From Usnea hakonensis (Eukaryota; Ascomycota; Lecanoromycetes; Lecanorales; Parmeliaceae): a stretch of DNA of 64,000 nucleotides. Below the pieces are notes generated by a model. The model saw only the letters and a program-made list of their open reading frames with translations, was not told the origin of the DNA and did not search any database. The position numbers were made by a program, and so were the translations under genes. Of this stretch, positions 1 through 12,376 are shown piece after piece. Every line of letters starts with the position of its first letter. The stretch's first letter is position 1. The stretch covers positions 177,868 through 241,867 of the forward strand of contig BLJB01000081.1 in NCBI GenBank assembly GCA_013423325.1, read 5' to 3'.

Positions 1-13
1 CTGACACCCTCTG

Positions 14-481
14 TTGAAGTTCCCTGCAGAGATATTCCCAACGCGATACAGGTGCACCTGTCATGGCATGTCAGCGGCGGCTGGTAAATTTGGTTCTGTC
101 ATTGCCCAACTTGCGCTTCGGCATGTTCAACTCGACGCTCTCAGCGCTTGTCAGAATGGTCCTGGGAGATTGGGCAGCGTGCTTTTGGGGTACGTGTTGC
201 TCGATCCTTACTCAGCTCTTGGATCCCATACTCACAACCGCAGATTTGGAGCCGTTATGCTGCTCGGTGCAGGTCTAGCCTGTTTAGCACCCGAAGTGCA
301 AAATCAACGTTGGAAAGACAAAAGGCTCGAAGATCTGGCTTTGGGTCGCCAGGCACATATCGAAGGTAGCATCGAAATGAGCGATTTGCTGCCAGGATCC
401 TTGCGAGAGCGGATCAGGCGTCGTGGTGCTCAGGACGTTGGTCCCACATCTGAGAACCAAAGTGTGACTCTGCGACCTTGA
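14..481 (+). pseudogene. C-terminal relic of an inorganic phosphate transporter (PHO84/GIT1-type MFS)
   Basis: The frame opens with the motif FPAEIFPTRYRCTCHG, followed by SAAAGKFGSVIAQ. This is the hallmark of transmembrane segments 10-11 in fungal proton-coupled phosphate permeases of the plasma membrane. Further on, NRRFGAVMLLGAGLACLAPEVQNQ and KDKRLEDLALGRQ match the last helix and cytosolic tail of the family. The stretch between these blocks (about residues 35-75) does not look like the expected hydrophobic helix and seems to be scrambled by small frame changes. A TGA lies in frame at bases 2-4, just before the conserved block, and no splice site clearly explains it. The gene is cut by the window edge, so an intact 5' part outside cannot be excluded. 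A decayed copy is the best reading; a real gene with badly resolved introns is the alternative. Confidence 0.55.
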
Positions 482-731
482 GACCTCAAGTATTGCATTT
501 ATCGAATGTGACGAGCGTGCCTGATGCTGCGCTTGAATCCCAGACTATGGTGATCGTACGGTGCTTCGTGCATACTTGGTACATCTTGGTCTTATCTCAC
601 GGACTGATTGTATTGAGACGTTAACGGTACACACTTTCTTAGAAAACACACTTTCTTAGAAAGTATGAAATATCTCACGAAGTTATCTGATCATACCACG
701 AAACTCAATTCGGCGCAGATGGTTGTGTGGG

Positions 732-2683
732 TCAATCTTGGGCCCTCAACAGCCGCCCTTTCCGCTCCCAAAACAAAGCCCCAGCCACTGTGAGAGCAGT
801 GAGGCCCATGGTGATGCCAACAAACAACAAGACTTCGTGTCGTATCTCGGCGCCAGTGCCAGCAATATCTTTCGATGCTAGCTGCACAATGTTGCTGCTA
901 AAGACAGACTACATCGACTTCATCAGCCTCGATCACGCAGACGACTCAAGGGATTACTCACGGAGACTAAATTTGCTGGAAGATAGATCAAGGCAATATA
1001 GCTGACTATTCTCATGGTCCTGGAGTCATAGCGCGCGTGCTCAGCAATTGATAGCATCGATCTGGATTCAGATGAAGCCTTCAGCGCCAATACTTTCAAT
1101 TGACCTCCCATTGATAGCATCGTGTCGTTCTGAGCAGACGCTTTCTGTGCTAGGTCCCTCAACGAGAGTGCGTTGTCACGGAGGACCACGTCGTTCCTAT
1201 GATCAAGAATCTTAAATAGCTGGAATTATTAGCGCAACGTTACGCGTATACCGTATTGACGTTTATGTGAGGTAAAGCATACTAGAATTCTGGTAGCCTC
1301 AGCGGACTTTGCCAGTCTCTCCAAGTCGCGTAAGTTATAGTCGATCATCTCGCGGGCTTGTTCGAATGGTAAATTCAGCTCCAGGCTAGCAGAGGTAAGC
1401 ACTGGCCTGTTGCTCTCTCCGACCATTGATGCCGTCACATTGTGATGGTAATCCTTGAAGATCGAGAATACTTGCTTGTGTGCTTGCAGGATTGACATCA
1501 TTCGTCTGATTTTACTCTGTGTCAATTCTAAGGTCTGGCAGTCGGCGAAATCGAGGACGTAATCTTTGGTTTCATCCTTTCCTACCATGGAGAAGCAGGC
1601 AACTTCGTGCTGTAATGCTCGTTAGTAGTTCTGGACCTTGCCTCCGTTATATATCATCGTGCTCACCAACTCCGATACCCGTCCTGCTAGATATTGAATG
1701 TAGCCTTTCCAGTTTTGCTGCGAGGTGACCAAGATCAAGACATGTAGCGCAAGCGGGTGCGATTGTCGTCCGGGTGACGCTGGGCTATCCATATTCCCCG
1801 CCCCGTAGAATTTCTCGATAGTGTCGCGGATTGAAGTCGGCAATTGCGCAAATATCCAGGTGGAAGTCCGCGTGCAAAGATGTAACTTTTGGTACACAGC
1901 TATTTGCCTGACCGACCAGGGATCCTTGAGGCGAGATCGCCCGTGTTTTTGTACATGATATACATTGTAGCATATTTCTCTTCACTATCAGAAAGACTCA
2001 TTGAAAGAGAACCTCACTCACCACAAGTTGTCGCAATGATGTCTGTGCCCGCATAATTGAACTGCCTGTAGCAAACAGGCGATTGCTCATCTAGCTCTGA
2101 GATCTTAAGGCCGAACCCTGAGATCACGTCGATAAAATGTAAAAAAATGTCAAAATGTTCACACAATAGGCGAAACATGCCCACGGAAATCCTTAGATGA
2201 TCCCATGAGCTGGCCGAGGAGAGGAAACTAGTCCTTTTATTCAGAAGCTGACGTTCAGTTGCTTGGTCACATTTGAGACACACAAGTACACATCGCTATC
2301 CCTTGACAGTTGTGCCTAGAAAGAAGTAAAAACCTTGCCCTGTAACTTGGGCGGAGGGTATTTCTGTACTTCCAAAAAATTCATCAAGCCATGCTCGGTT
2401 CTCAGAATCACGGAAGTCCAAGGGACTCATTGCCGGTCTCAGTACTGGAAGATGTGTCGATTTATTGGACTTCGAGCGTACCTTTTTCATCTTGGACGTC
2501 GCCTTCGTCCTGTTTTTGCGAGGTCTGGAACAGGCAATCGAGGCTGAGCACAGCCTCTCCTTTAACGAAGAGAGCGCTAGAGCGTTCATCTAGAAGCTGC
2601 CTAAAGAACTCATCGTGGTCGAGCGGGCTTCCAAATGCCGCATCTCCCTTACTCGGATTACCGAAGCTCTCCATGATCTTCAT
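732..2683 (-). CDS. CorA-like two-helix membrane protein (fungal-specific, multi-exon)
   Basis: The C-terminal part is read through clear introns at 909-961, 1220-1283 and 1610-1666. It contains LFKILDHRNDVVLRDNALSL, then a coiled region, then MRIVSYIALIYLPANLVS (helix 1), SSNIVQ, and HEVLLFVGITMGLTALTVAG (helix 2), ending in WERKGRLLRAQD. This is the membrane end of the CorA-like Mg2+ channel fold found in many copies in filamentous ascomycetes. Upstream exons carry DPWSVRQIAVYQK and SSWDHLRISVGMFRLL, typical of the same fungal group. The canonical GMN selectivity triplet after helix 1 is absent (SSN instead), so magnesium transport is doubtful. The start at 2683 (MKIMESFG) and the exon junctions between 2014 and 2590 are tentative. 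The neighbouring gene is a kinase on the other strand, about 0.9 kb away. Confidence 0.75.
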
Positions 2684-3566
2684 CACCGAGCATGCCCTTC
2701 GCCTAGTGCAGTGCCAGGAGATAAGGTGGATGGGATTCGAGACGGACTTATAATGATAATTGAATGCAGCCGGCCATGCGTGTGGGAAGCTATCGCTGCG
2801 TGTCAAACTGTATATGGGATAGGATGCGTGTTATCTGGATTTTGATGCTGACATGCATTGGTACAAGGCAGGAGCGCCTTGCTTTGGTGGGCACGTGGGG
2901 AGGATACAGCCTTGTCCTCCTCCCAACCCCCCCACACCACCACTTCACATGCAAGCCTATCACAATTCCTGCTTGGTGGCTTCCTGCAGACTGCGGACTA
3001 GCTTGAGCTTATTTTTCTCTTAGGGTTCATCTAAGTGTAAGCTGGTTGCCTAGGCCCTTCCTCCAGTCGTGACTTCGTCGCGCCAACGACTTGAACAATC
3101 CAAGCCTGACAACCTGACCACTTACACTACTGCGACAACATCGCTCTGCCAAAGGAGAACCGTGTCATGGGGAACGTAACATACACTCTGCGTGGACGGT
3201 ATGTGGACCTACAGAAGCTCTCCACGCTTTTGGATAAGCTCTTCCCGAATGAATTTGCCATCAGAGTACATTATTAGAGCCACAATGTGTTTGAGGGACG
3301 CCGCTTACATAACTGATAGCAAAGAGACAATGATATAACGGTCTCATCTCCAAGGAAATTGTCTCAGGTGCGAGAGTCAAAAGCAATGTATCTACAGTAC
3401 AGTGAGCTGACCATCATTACGAGGCAGGACGAAATTGCCTCCACATACCACCCATCCGTTAGTCCAGGCACAGACGTCGAAGTCGTGTCCTGACAGCTTG
3501 TCGCAATAGGTCTCACTTCCATGATCATACGCCAGAAAATACCCTGCACCCTTCTCACACCCAACC
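2684..3566. other. Intergenic region between divergent CorA-like and kinase genes
   Basis: These roughly 880 bases separate two divergently transcribed genes and so must hold both promoters. Short open frames here have no recognisable domains and atypical composition. No tRNA, repeat or mobile element was seen. Confidence 0.5.
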
Positions 3567-6500
3567 ATGTCATCTCGCACAGAGAAACTACGTAAAGATA
3601 TCGAGGCACTTCGCAAGAAGGCATCTAGTGAGAGATACTACATTAATCCGAAGGAACTCAAAGAGCTTTGCACACTTGAGGTGATAAAAGGTGCCGTGGA
3701 AGAGTGTGGTTTCTCTTTGGCTAACCGTACGGAGATCACCCACAGCATATTGAAGACTGGAATTATCACATTCTCTATCCTTGTGCAGATCAGCGAAGAG
3801 AGGCTGATGATCAAATTTCTTGACCGGGAGGAGCTCGATGAAAAATTGCCAATGAATATCATGACTTTGGAGAAGATTATCGATGAAGCGGCCAACAAAT
3901 TCTACAAGGTGCAATGGGAATTCACACCAGTCATTCTACCGAAGCGCAGACATCGACAAATTGATAATGAGGTAGTCTTACCTTTTATGCATGAAAAGCA
4001 TCTCAAAGACCGGGATGGCTCCTTTGGTACCATATACAGATTCACGATGGAGTCGAACATGCAGAGACTTTTCGATACTGAGGTATTTTATTGATTCAAA
4101 GTCCGTTTGAAGACTTTTGCTAATAAGTTTTTGTACTGATAGAAGCATACGGTCACAGTCATTCGCAAGCAGATTCAATTCGATTCGAAAAATGAGAGCT
4201 TCGCAAGAGAAAGAGAGTGCCTAAAGCTTCTGCAGCGCTTGAACCACCCAAATATCGTGGACTTGCTAGGCTCCTATACTTATAAAGGAGAACATAGCCT
4301 TCTATTCGAATGCCAAGATATGGACCTCAACGACTTCCTGAAGTGCGAAGACCGGCACAAAGATTTTAGATCGAACACAACATTCTTCACAGCCTTGTAT
4401 GGCCTAACCTCGGCCATAGAATTTGTTCATAATTGCGAGCTCGTTGATGATGCAGGGAACATAACAATCACCGGATATCACCACGATATCCGACCTAACA
4501 ATATTTTAATTCGATCTAATACTTTTCTTCTGGCCGACTTTGGTCTGTCGAAGATGGACGACGAAGACAAGTTGTCTACGAGCCTTAAAGCTTTCGGGGG
4601 TGATTATATCGCACCAGAATGTCTGGCGAAAAAGCCGCGTCTCGGAAGACCGGCGGATATTTGGTCCCTTGGTGGTATCATGGTAGATATTGCAGCTTAC
4701 ATTGAAAATGGACCTAGGGGACGAATTGAGGCGCAAGATAAGCGAATGGAGATTGGGCCATACGCGGGCTTGGAAACGGCACACTTCTTCTCCTATGGCC
4801 GCCTTAAGTCTGGGGTGCTTTCATGCATCCATGGTCTACAAGTGGATCCCGCTGATAAGACTGTGCGGAGTCTTCTGATTCTGAGCAGGCATATGCTTAA
4901 AGTGCCCCCAGCGGAACGCCCAGACGCACACAACGTTCGTGAGAATGCCGCCTTTATTGCTATCAAGTCTCTTTTTCGGACTGCGTTGACGTCGATGATT
5001 GGGTGGAGGAAACGCTCGAGAGAGTCCCGACCCAACAGAACTTGGGAAGACACCTGGAAACTGTGGGCTTGGGGCGAAGAGATTGGCATCAACGGTGCCA
5101 GACTTATGACTTCGAAATATAAGAATGCGATAGCGCACGCAGAAAAAACCGAGGCATTACTACAGAGGATATTAACTGATCTAGTGACACTGCTGGCTAA
5201 TGAAGAGCTTTCCGAGTACGCTAAACATGAGTCGCGAGGTATAGTATCTTCAGATCAGTACTATAGCAAGGAATCTGACGAAATCAACAACTGTATAAGA
5301 TATCTCAAACAAACTCTCCCAGAGGCATATGGGAGACGCATTGAAAAGTGGAAGAGCCACTATGGCAAAGAAGCCGACAAAGATTCCCCTGGGCTACCGG
5401 AACTATCAGACGAGGCTTTGCAGTCTACAATCCAACTTGATTCGCCAAGCAGCGCTTCTCACTCTCTTCTAGATAGTCCGCGTAATCATCGAGAGAAGCA
5501 ATCAATCAAAAGCCCATTAAAAGTCTCAAACAAACCAGAAGAACATAGAGAGACTTCGAAGAAGGGAAAAAAGAAAGCCCAATCCGGCGAGCCACCGCCT
5601 CTGGGCCGCCCGCTCTCCATATCAGGAATAGAATCCGACAAGATTCCCGGAAAGGTACGAGTTGAGTCTGCTACCAGCTAGGAACGCAGGTCTAGCGTGG
5701 AGGAAAACTAAATCACAGTGTTGACGCTTAGTAGGATGAGCCAGTCAAAATATCCGCAAGTAAGACATCGTTGTCAAAGACGGGGGATCCCTTCATAACA
5801 AAGAATCATAACCTATCAACACCGGGATTCGAGGTTGACGATTCAAGGGCCTCATCTTCTCACCCATCCTCAGTCTTCTCATACAAATCCAACTACACAG
5901 ATCCCACACCCTCTGGGCTTGCGGATTATTCTAAACCAGCATCTAGTTCATCAACGAATGGTGACGCGTCACTGTCGCAACTTCCCAACCTAGTACTTCC
6001 AGAGCCTATTCTGGGGACTGGTATCTCTGCAAAGCTGTACGTAGATGTATGAAACGCATCATTACATGACTAATTAGGAAAATAGTACTTTCAAGCCAAT
6101 AGGCGGAAGATTCCGGCACATCAGATGCGAAACTCATCTGCAAGAGGGCATCAAATCTAGTAGCGAGAGCAAGAGCAAATACATTTTGTGCGTAGGCAAA
6201 GATGGAGATGGATCGATTCGCCATATATGTGTGTCACCCAGAGGCGATCGTGTAGGACAGTTGGCTAATTTATTACAGTCCCACGGCTCGTGTCGAAGTA
6301 TCCACACACTGATCAGTCTGTCAGCGATGTTCACTCTACACCAACTGTCTACTTTCTAGGGACCCAGAGCTTGTGCGAGCTGGAACTCGAATCAGCTCTG
6401 AACCAGGGGCAGCCAATACCACATGACTCAGCCACTGCAGAAGAGACTATCGTAGATACAAGCAATGTCAAATATAGTTTCAATTCACAGGAGGGTTCGC

Positions 6501-7125
6501 AGTGAATTCGTTCATGTACGTTGTAATCTGTGACTGACATCGTGCAAACAGATTGCAGGAAATTCAGGGAAGATGTCTGGGACAATGAGCTGGTAACGTG
6601 TACAGGAACGGAAAGGATCAGCATGCCAGCAGTAAAGACTACCTCGGAGGTCCTGACCCTGTGGAAGTCAAGGTCTGATCTGGGAACCCTGACCGTAGTC
6701 TTCCGAGCAAGGAAGAAAAATCATGAATGGCAATATATCGATCTTCAGTGTATGTCGACTCTCAACGAACCTAGATAGTTCTGAACTCTGACTCATACAT
6801 TTAGTGGATACATCAGGACATGAAGGACGTGTGAAAGCTGATGATGTGACACTGTTGCTTAACATCGTGGCCTCATCTGAAGAATCTTCCGTCAAATCGA
6901 AAAAGGGTCGCACAGCAAGTACGAGTCGTCATCTCTCAAAGGAGAAGCGTGATGTACTTGAAATCAAATTCCGCTCCGAAGATGGTGAGTTCGCTATGTG
7001 GAAATCTCATTGCTCAGCAGCCAATTGAACATTTGCTAATCTTCGCATCCTGCGGTCTAGATTGTGCGGCCTTTAGAGCAGCGCTTAGATCAGCCCTCAG
7101 ACCAGCATCCCAACCCGCGTCGTGA
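3567..7125 (+). CDS. Large protein kinase with HHD catalytic loop and long C-terminal region
   Basis: The start ATG at 3567 has a good fungal context (ACC ATG). Exon 1 (3567-4082) gives 172 residues with a glycine-loop-like DGSFGTIYRF at its end. Exon 2 begins at 4143 and carries the rest of the kinase fold: TVIRKQ (likely VAIK lysine region), LNHPNIV, HHDIRPNNIL at residues 285-294, DFG at 304-306, an APE-like IAPECL, and DIWSLGG. HRD is replaced by HHD, and the conserved lysine after the aspartate by arginine. Later introns at 5655-5734, 6037-6085 and 6229-6278 join a serine-rich linker and a C-terminal region with TPTVYFLGTQSLCELE and DVLEIKFRSED, ending ALRPASQPAS. The total is about 1,040 residues. 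This kinase type is common and expanded in filamentous ascomycetes. Its substrates are unknown. The C-terminal half may be a PH-like or beta-sandwich module, which is inference. Junctions from 6490 to 6810 are less certain. Confidence 0.8.
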
Positions 7126-7719
7126 GCTCAATTGACTCGACAGTTGGAGAGGAGGCGGCCAAGCGGCCCCATCACACCATTAAATGTGAATATCACGACT
7201 CAGAAAGCGACAACGTCGATATGTACACACGGAACTCCAAACGTGTCCCAGGCCGATTCATTCAAGCATCGGGATCATGGATGTGAATAAGCTACTTTGG
7301 GTGGAAGGCTCAAGACAGCCTTCCTGGATCTCGTACCGCACTTGTCCAATACGACCTCTGCAGCAGGTCAAGGCAAAGGACTCTTACAGAATTCTCCGTC
7401 AGTTGCAGCGTCCTAGCTGATTGAGGGATATCTGTCGCATCATTCTCAAAGCCGTGTGCTGTTAGAGCACTTTTGACATGAGAACTATTGATGAAGAGAA
7501 GTGATCAAAAATGATGGTATATATAGAGCGGGTTGGTTTGGAATGTTAGCGATGGCGCTGTTAGGTCTTAGGATTACTATAATAGATAGAACTACACAAG
7601 AAGCAAGATGTCAATACAAATAATATTTGGCGAACCATCTTTGGTGAAAGGAATCTCAAGAAGTAAAACAGTCAGGTATTAGGTGTACGTAGGCCGAGTA
7701 AGTTGGTTGCCTTGAGTAC
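7126..7719. other. Intergenic region, nothing recognised
   Basis: This region lies between the 3' ends of the convergent kinase gene and the small minus-strand gene. It contains only short frames and AT-rich stretches consistent with polyadenylation regions. Confidence 0.4.
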
Positions 7720-8087
7720 CTAATTCCCATCCTTGGCGCTTACTTTGTACATAAAGCGGATGCCTACAGCTGAAATTCCCACTTGAGCTGATGAATTGCT
7801 GTATGTGTAGCATTGGTAGATGTACTCTAAGTATGATGGCGGAGAGATGTGATTGTTGATCACTGTCTCTTTGCCACCCCCACTGCCAGTGCCAGTGCCA
7901 CTGCTGATGATGTGGCGGAGCTGATTACGAAATCTGGGTTTTGAGCCGCTGGAAGCGAGCCCGTTTATTGCCCGTAAATGAAACCTCACTTCAGATTTCA
8001 AGACGCAATCTTCATCCATTCGAATTTATAATAAGGCAAACGATACTTGGGCCTGTACACTTACTTACAATCAATGTCAGTGCTCAT
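7720..8087 (-). CDS. Small hypothetical protein, divergent from the myosin gene
   Basis: I do not recognise this protein. A start MSTDID at 8087, a 53-bp GT-AG intron (8010-8062, donor GTAAGT) and the exon 7720-8009 give a 102-residue product with a total length divisible by three. It has a glycine/serine-rich centre (GTGTGSGGG), followed by a tyrosine-rich segment (YLEYIYQCYTY). It has no signal peptide or membrane helix. The proposed start lies only about 50 bp from the proposed myosin start on the other strand, so one of the two starts may be wrong, or the two genes share a very short promoter. Confidence 0.4.
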
Positions 8088-8139
8088 GATTTCATAGCTC
8101 CTTGAAGCTCCCATATTGAACTACCTGCGACAGGCACGA

Positions 8140-11100
8140 ATGAAATCCGACGGTGACGTCCAGCGAAACCCACTATGGTATGGAGATTGCTTTCCGACGA
8201 GCTCACTTTTGTGACCCAACTAATGAAGAGGACTAATAGGCAGTAACAAAGCGCGCCGGCCGCAAGAAGGACACTAGCAATGCGCAGACGGCCAGTAGTG
8301 GAGGAGGAAAGCCCCAAGTCCGAAAGGCTGCCTTTGAGAGCACCAAGAAGAAGGAGGTCGGAGTCTCAGACCTTACACTCATTAGCAAGATATCAAATGA
8401 GGCTATAAACGACAATCTGAAAAAAAGGTTCGAGAATGCAGAAATCTATGTATGTGGGGCGGGCACGCGGTTGGACATATAGCCGGTACTGCAGTGCTGA
8501 ATAAGATTGCAGACATACATTGGCCATGTGCTTGTCTCCGTCAATCCCTTCCGAGACTGTGAGTTCATTTACACCCACAAGAAAGACAATCATGAAACTG
8601 ACGAGGGATAGTGGGCATATACACAGACTCCGTGCTGGATTCCTACCGGGGCAAGAACCGACTCGAGGTCCCTCCCCACGTCTTCGCAGTCGCTGAATCA
8701 GCCTACTACAACATGAATGCCTACAAGGACAATCAATGTGTCATTATTTCTGGGGAGTCAGGAGCAGGGAAAACAGAAGCCGCGAAACGGATAATGCAGT
8801 ACATTGCAAATGTGTCTGGAGGAACCGATTCGTCAATACAACAGACCAAGGATATGGTCCTGGCTACGAATCCGCTGCTTGAATCTTTTGGAAATGCGAA
8901 GACACTGAGGAATAATAATTCGTCGCGATTTGGGAAATACTTGGAGCTACAGTTCAATTCGCAGGGAGAACCGGTTGGCGCTAATATTACCAATTATTTG
9001 CTGGAGAAATCAAGGGTCGTTGGGCAAATTACGAACGAACGAAACTTTCATATATTTTACCAATTTACAAAGGCTGCATCTTCGAACCATAGGGGTGGGT
9101 ACAGAGCTCGAACGCATTGTTGCATGGCTGACACGATGCACAGAGATTTTCGGTGTGCAACAACCGCAGTCATATTCGTACACCAGCCGATCGAAATGCT
9201 TTGACGTACAAGGAATAGATGACAGCGGAGAATTCAAAGATACGCTTAATGCCATGAAGGTCATAGGCTTATCGCAGGGCGAGCAAGACAACATCTTTCG
9301 AATGTTGGCAACCATTTTATGGATTGGCAATGTCACATTCCGGGAAGATGACAGTGGGAATGCAATGATCACTGACCAGTCGGTGGTTGACTTTGTTGCA
9401 TATCTGCTGGAGGTTGATGCTGCGCATGTTAATAAGGCTCTGACTCTACGAGTCGTCGAGACTAGTCGTGGAGGCCGGCGCGGATCAGTCTACGAGGTAC
9501 CCCTGAACCCAACCCAGGCGACAGCTGTACGAGATGCCCTGGCAAAAGCAATATATTTCAACCTCTTCGACTGGATAGTTGACAGAGTCAATGCATCGCT
9601 CAAAGCTCGTGGCTCCGTGGCAAATTCAGTGGGCATCCTGGATATTTATGGGTTTGAAATTTTCGACAAAAACAGCTTCGAGCAACTTTGCATCAACTAT
9701 GTCAACGAGAAGCTTCAGCAAATCTTCATCCAGCTTACCCTCAAGACCGAACAGGAGGAGTACGCAAGGGAGAAGATCCAATGGACACCAATCAACTACT
9801 TCGACAACAAGATTGTGTGCGAGCTCATAGAGGAGAAGCGACCACCCGGCGTCTTCGCCGCGCTGAACGATGCCTGTGCTACGGCTCATGCGGATTCAGG
9901 GGCTGCGGACCAGACCTTTGTCCAAAGGCTGAATGCTCTGTCCTCAAATCCTCATTTCCAACCAAGGCAAGGGCAATTTGTCATCAAACATTATGCCGGC
10001 GATGTCAACTATGCTATCGAAGGCATGACCGACAAGAACAAAGATCAATTATTGAAGGATTTGCTCAACCTCGTAGGCGAGAGCAGCAATGACTTTGTGC
10101 ACTCACTGTTCCCCCACCAAGTCAATCAAGATGACAAGCGTCGCCCGCCAACCGCAGGTGACAAGATAAAGGCCTCCGCCAACGATCTGGTGTCAACGTT
10201 AATGAAAGCCTCTCCATCATACATCCGAACCATAAAACCAAATGACAACAAGTCACCTAGTGAATACAATACCGGGAACGTCATGCACCAGATCAAGTAC
10301 CTTGGCTTGCAAGAGAATGTCCGAATACGAAGGGCTGGCTTTGCTTATCGGCAGACATTTGACAAATTCGTTGAGCGTTTCTACCTTCTCTCGCCCAAGA
10401 CCTCCTACGCCGGAGATTACACGTGGACTGGTGACGCACTTTCAGGAACGAAGCAGATTTTGAAGGATACGAGTATACCACCTGAAGAGTACCAAATGGG
10501 TGTTACCAAAGCTTTCATCAAGACACCCGAAACACTTTTCGCCCTTGAGCACATGCGGGATCGTTATTGGCACAACATGGCAATACGAATTCAGCGAGCT
10601 TGGAGAAACTATCTGCGGTACCGCATCGAGTGTGCCATTCGTATCCAAAGATTTTGGCGGAGGATCAACGGCGGTGGTGAATATCAACAACTAAGAGATT
10701 ACGGCACCAGTCAAGTTCTCCAAGGGCGGAAGGAAAGGCGGCGATTCAGTTTGATCGGCTCCCGAAGATATCTAGGTGACTACCTCGGAGTGGCTAATAC
10801 TGGTGGCTTTGGTGAATTAATCCGAAAGTCTATCAACATTAGTGGTCAGTAACATGCCTTATACATCAGGATGCTGGAATTGACCTGCTTTGTAGGCCAT
10901 GAGAGCATACTCTTCTCTTGTCGGTGCGAGTTGCTTATCACCAAGTTTGGAAGGTCAAGCAAGCCGAGCCCTCGAAACTTGGTCCTGGTAAGTTCATCTA
11001 ATCCTCGTCAAGCATTTTGAGCTAACGGGTAACAGACAAGCAAAGCTGTTTACATCGTTGTGTCTCAAATGCTAAACCGGCAATTATCCATCTCCTCCGA

Positions 11101-12346
11101 GCGTACAATACCTCTAGGTGCCATCAAGTTTGTCAGCACATCCATGCTCAAGGATGATTGGTTCTCGCTAGGTGTCAGCTCGCCACAGGAGGCTGATCCT
11201 TTGATCAGTTGTGTATTCAAGACGGAATTTTTTACCCATCTGAAAAGAATTATGCCTGGGGGTCTGAATCTGAAGATTGCTGACTCGATCGAATACAACA
11301 AGAAGCCAGGGAAGCCCTCAGTAGTCAAGGTTGTCAAAGACTCAACAGTAACAAGAGACGATCTCTACAAGAGTGGTACCATTCACACCAGCCAAGGCGA
11401 ACCTCCGAACTCAATGTCGAAACGAACGCCAAAAGGAAAGCCGAAAGCCGGGAAGCCCATCACTCAAGGCAAGCTGTTGCGGCCAGGTGGTCCTGGAGGC
11501 GGGCCGTCGAAGCTGTCATCTCGGCCCACAGCAGCACGACCTGTGCCTCAGCCCATGCCCTCACAGCCATCGCAGTCTAGAGTTACCCCACTCCAGACAC
11601 CATCCGCACGATCAGCACCCCAAGCTGCTGCCGCCCAGCCAAGGGCTGTTCCGCAACCAGTAGCTGCGATCAATGGTCTCGGTCACAGTAGAAATGACTC
11701 AGCGGGTCGAGCACCACCTCCACCACCGCCTGCAGCTCCTCCAGCGGTTCGAAAAGACACCTACAAAGCTCTGTACGACTTTTCTGGCCAAAGCGCGAAC
11801 GAGCTTAATCAAATTACAAAAGATGAAATCATAGAAGTTTTGCAAAAAGCAGATAACGGTTTCTTCCCCACCCTTACAAACAGCATTCATACACTAATGA
11901 CCCTCCCAGGCTGGTGGCTTGCCAAAAAGCTCGACAGCTCCTCTCAAGGCTGGGTACCCTCCGCCTACCTAACAGAAGACATCCCCAAACCCATCCCTCC
12001 GCCCGCTCCCCCTCAGCCCGTCGCCCGCGCCGTCCCCGCACCACCCCCCTCCGCATCCACCAACGGCATGAACGGCACCGCTTCCCGCGCTCCTGCCGCG
12101 AAAGCCAAGCCAACGCCCCCCGCGCCACCAAAACGACCCGGAGGCGGCAATAAGAAACCAGCACCGCCGCCTGCGCCTAGAGATAGCGCCGTGAGCATGG
12201 GCACGAGTAGCGGTGGGAGCGGGAGGAATACGCCGGACAAGCCGGATGGTGGCAGGGCGCCTAGTTTGGCGGGGGGGCTGGCTGAGGCGTTGAGGGCGAG
12301 GCAGATGAGTATGCAGGGACGGAAGGACGAGGATGATGATTGGTAG
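8140..12346 (+). CDS. MYO1: Type I myosin (endocytic motor, MyoA/Myo5 class)
   Basis: Eight exons (8140-8152, 8244-8449, 8513-8558, 8612-9094, 9144-10844, 10896-10987, 11036-11858, 11910-12346) sum to 1,266 residues. The order is N-terminal basic extension, motor head with P-loop GESGAGKTEAAKR, switch I NNNSSRFGKYLEL and switch II DIYGFEIFDKNS, two IQ motifs (IRIQRAWRNYLRYR, IRIQRFWRR), the TH1 lipid-binding tail, a proline-rich TH2, SH3 (YKALYDFSGQ...GWWLAKK) and an acidic end (DEDDDW) that binds Arp2/3. The family drives actin patches, endocytosis and polar growth at hyphal tips. The first exon (MKSD plus one base) is inferred from a GTGACG donor and frame closure, not from homology. The intron at 11859-11909 is 51 bp, open in frame and lies inside SH3. 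Confidence 0.95.
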
Positions 12347-12361
12347 ATAAAAGCGTGCGTG

Positions 12362-12376
12362 TGTGTGTGTGTTGCG
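12362..12376. repeat. (GT)n microsatellite in the myosin 3' region
   Basis: A run of about seven GT units lies just after the myosin stop codon. A short CGCT repeat (about 12828-12842) lies on the SIN3 side of the same 500-bp convergent intergenic segment. Confidence 0.7.
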
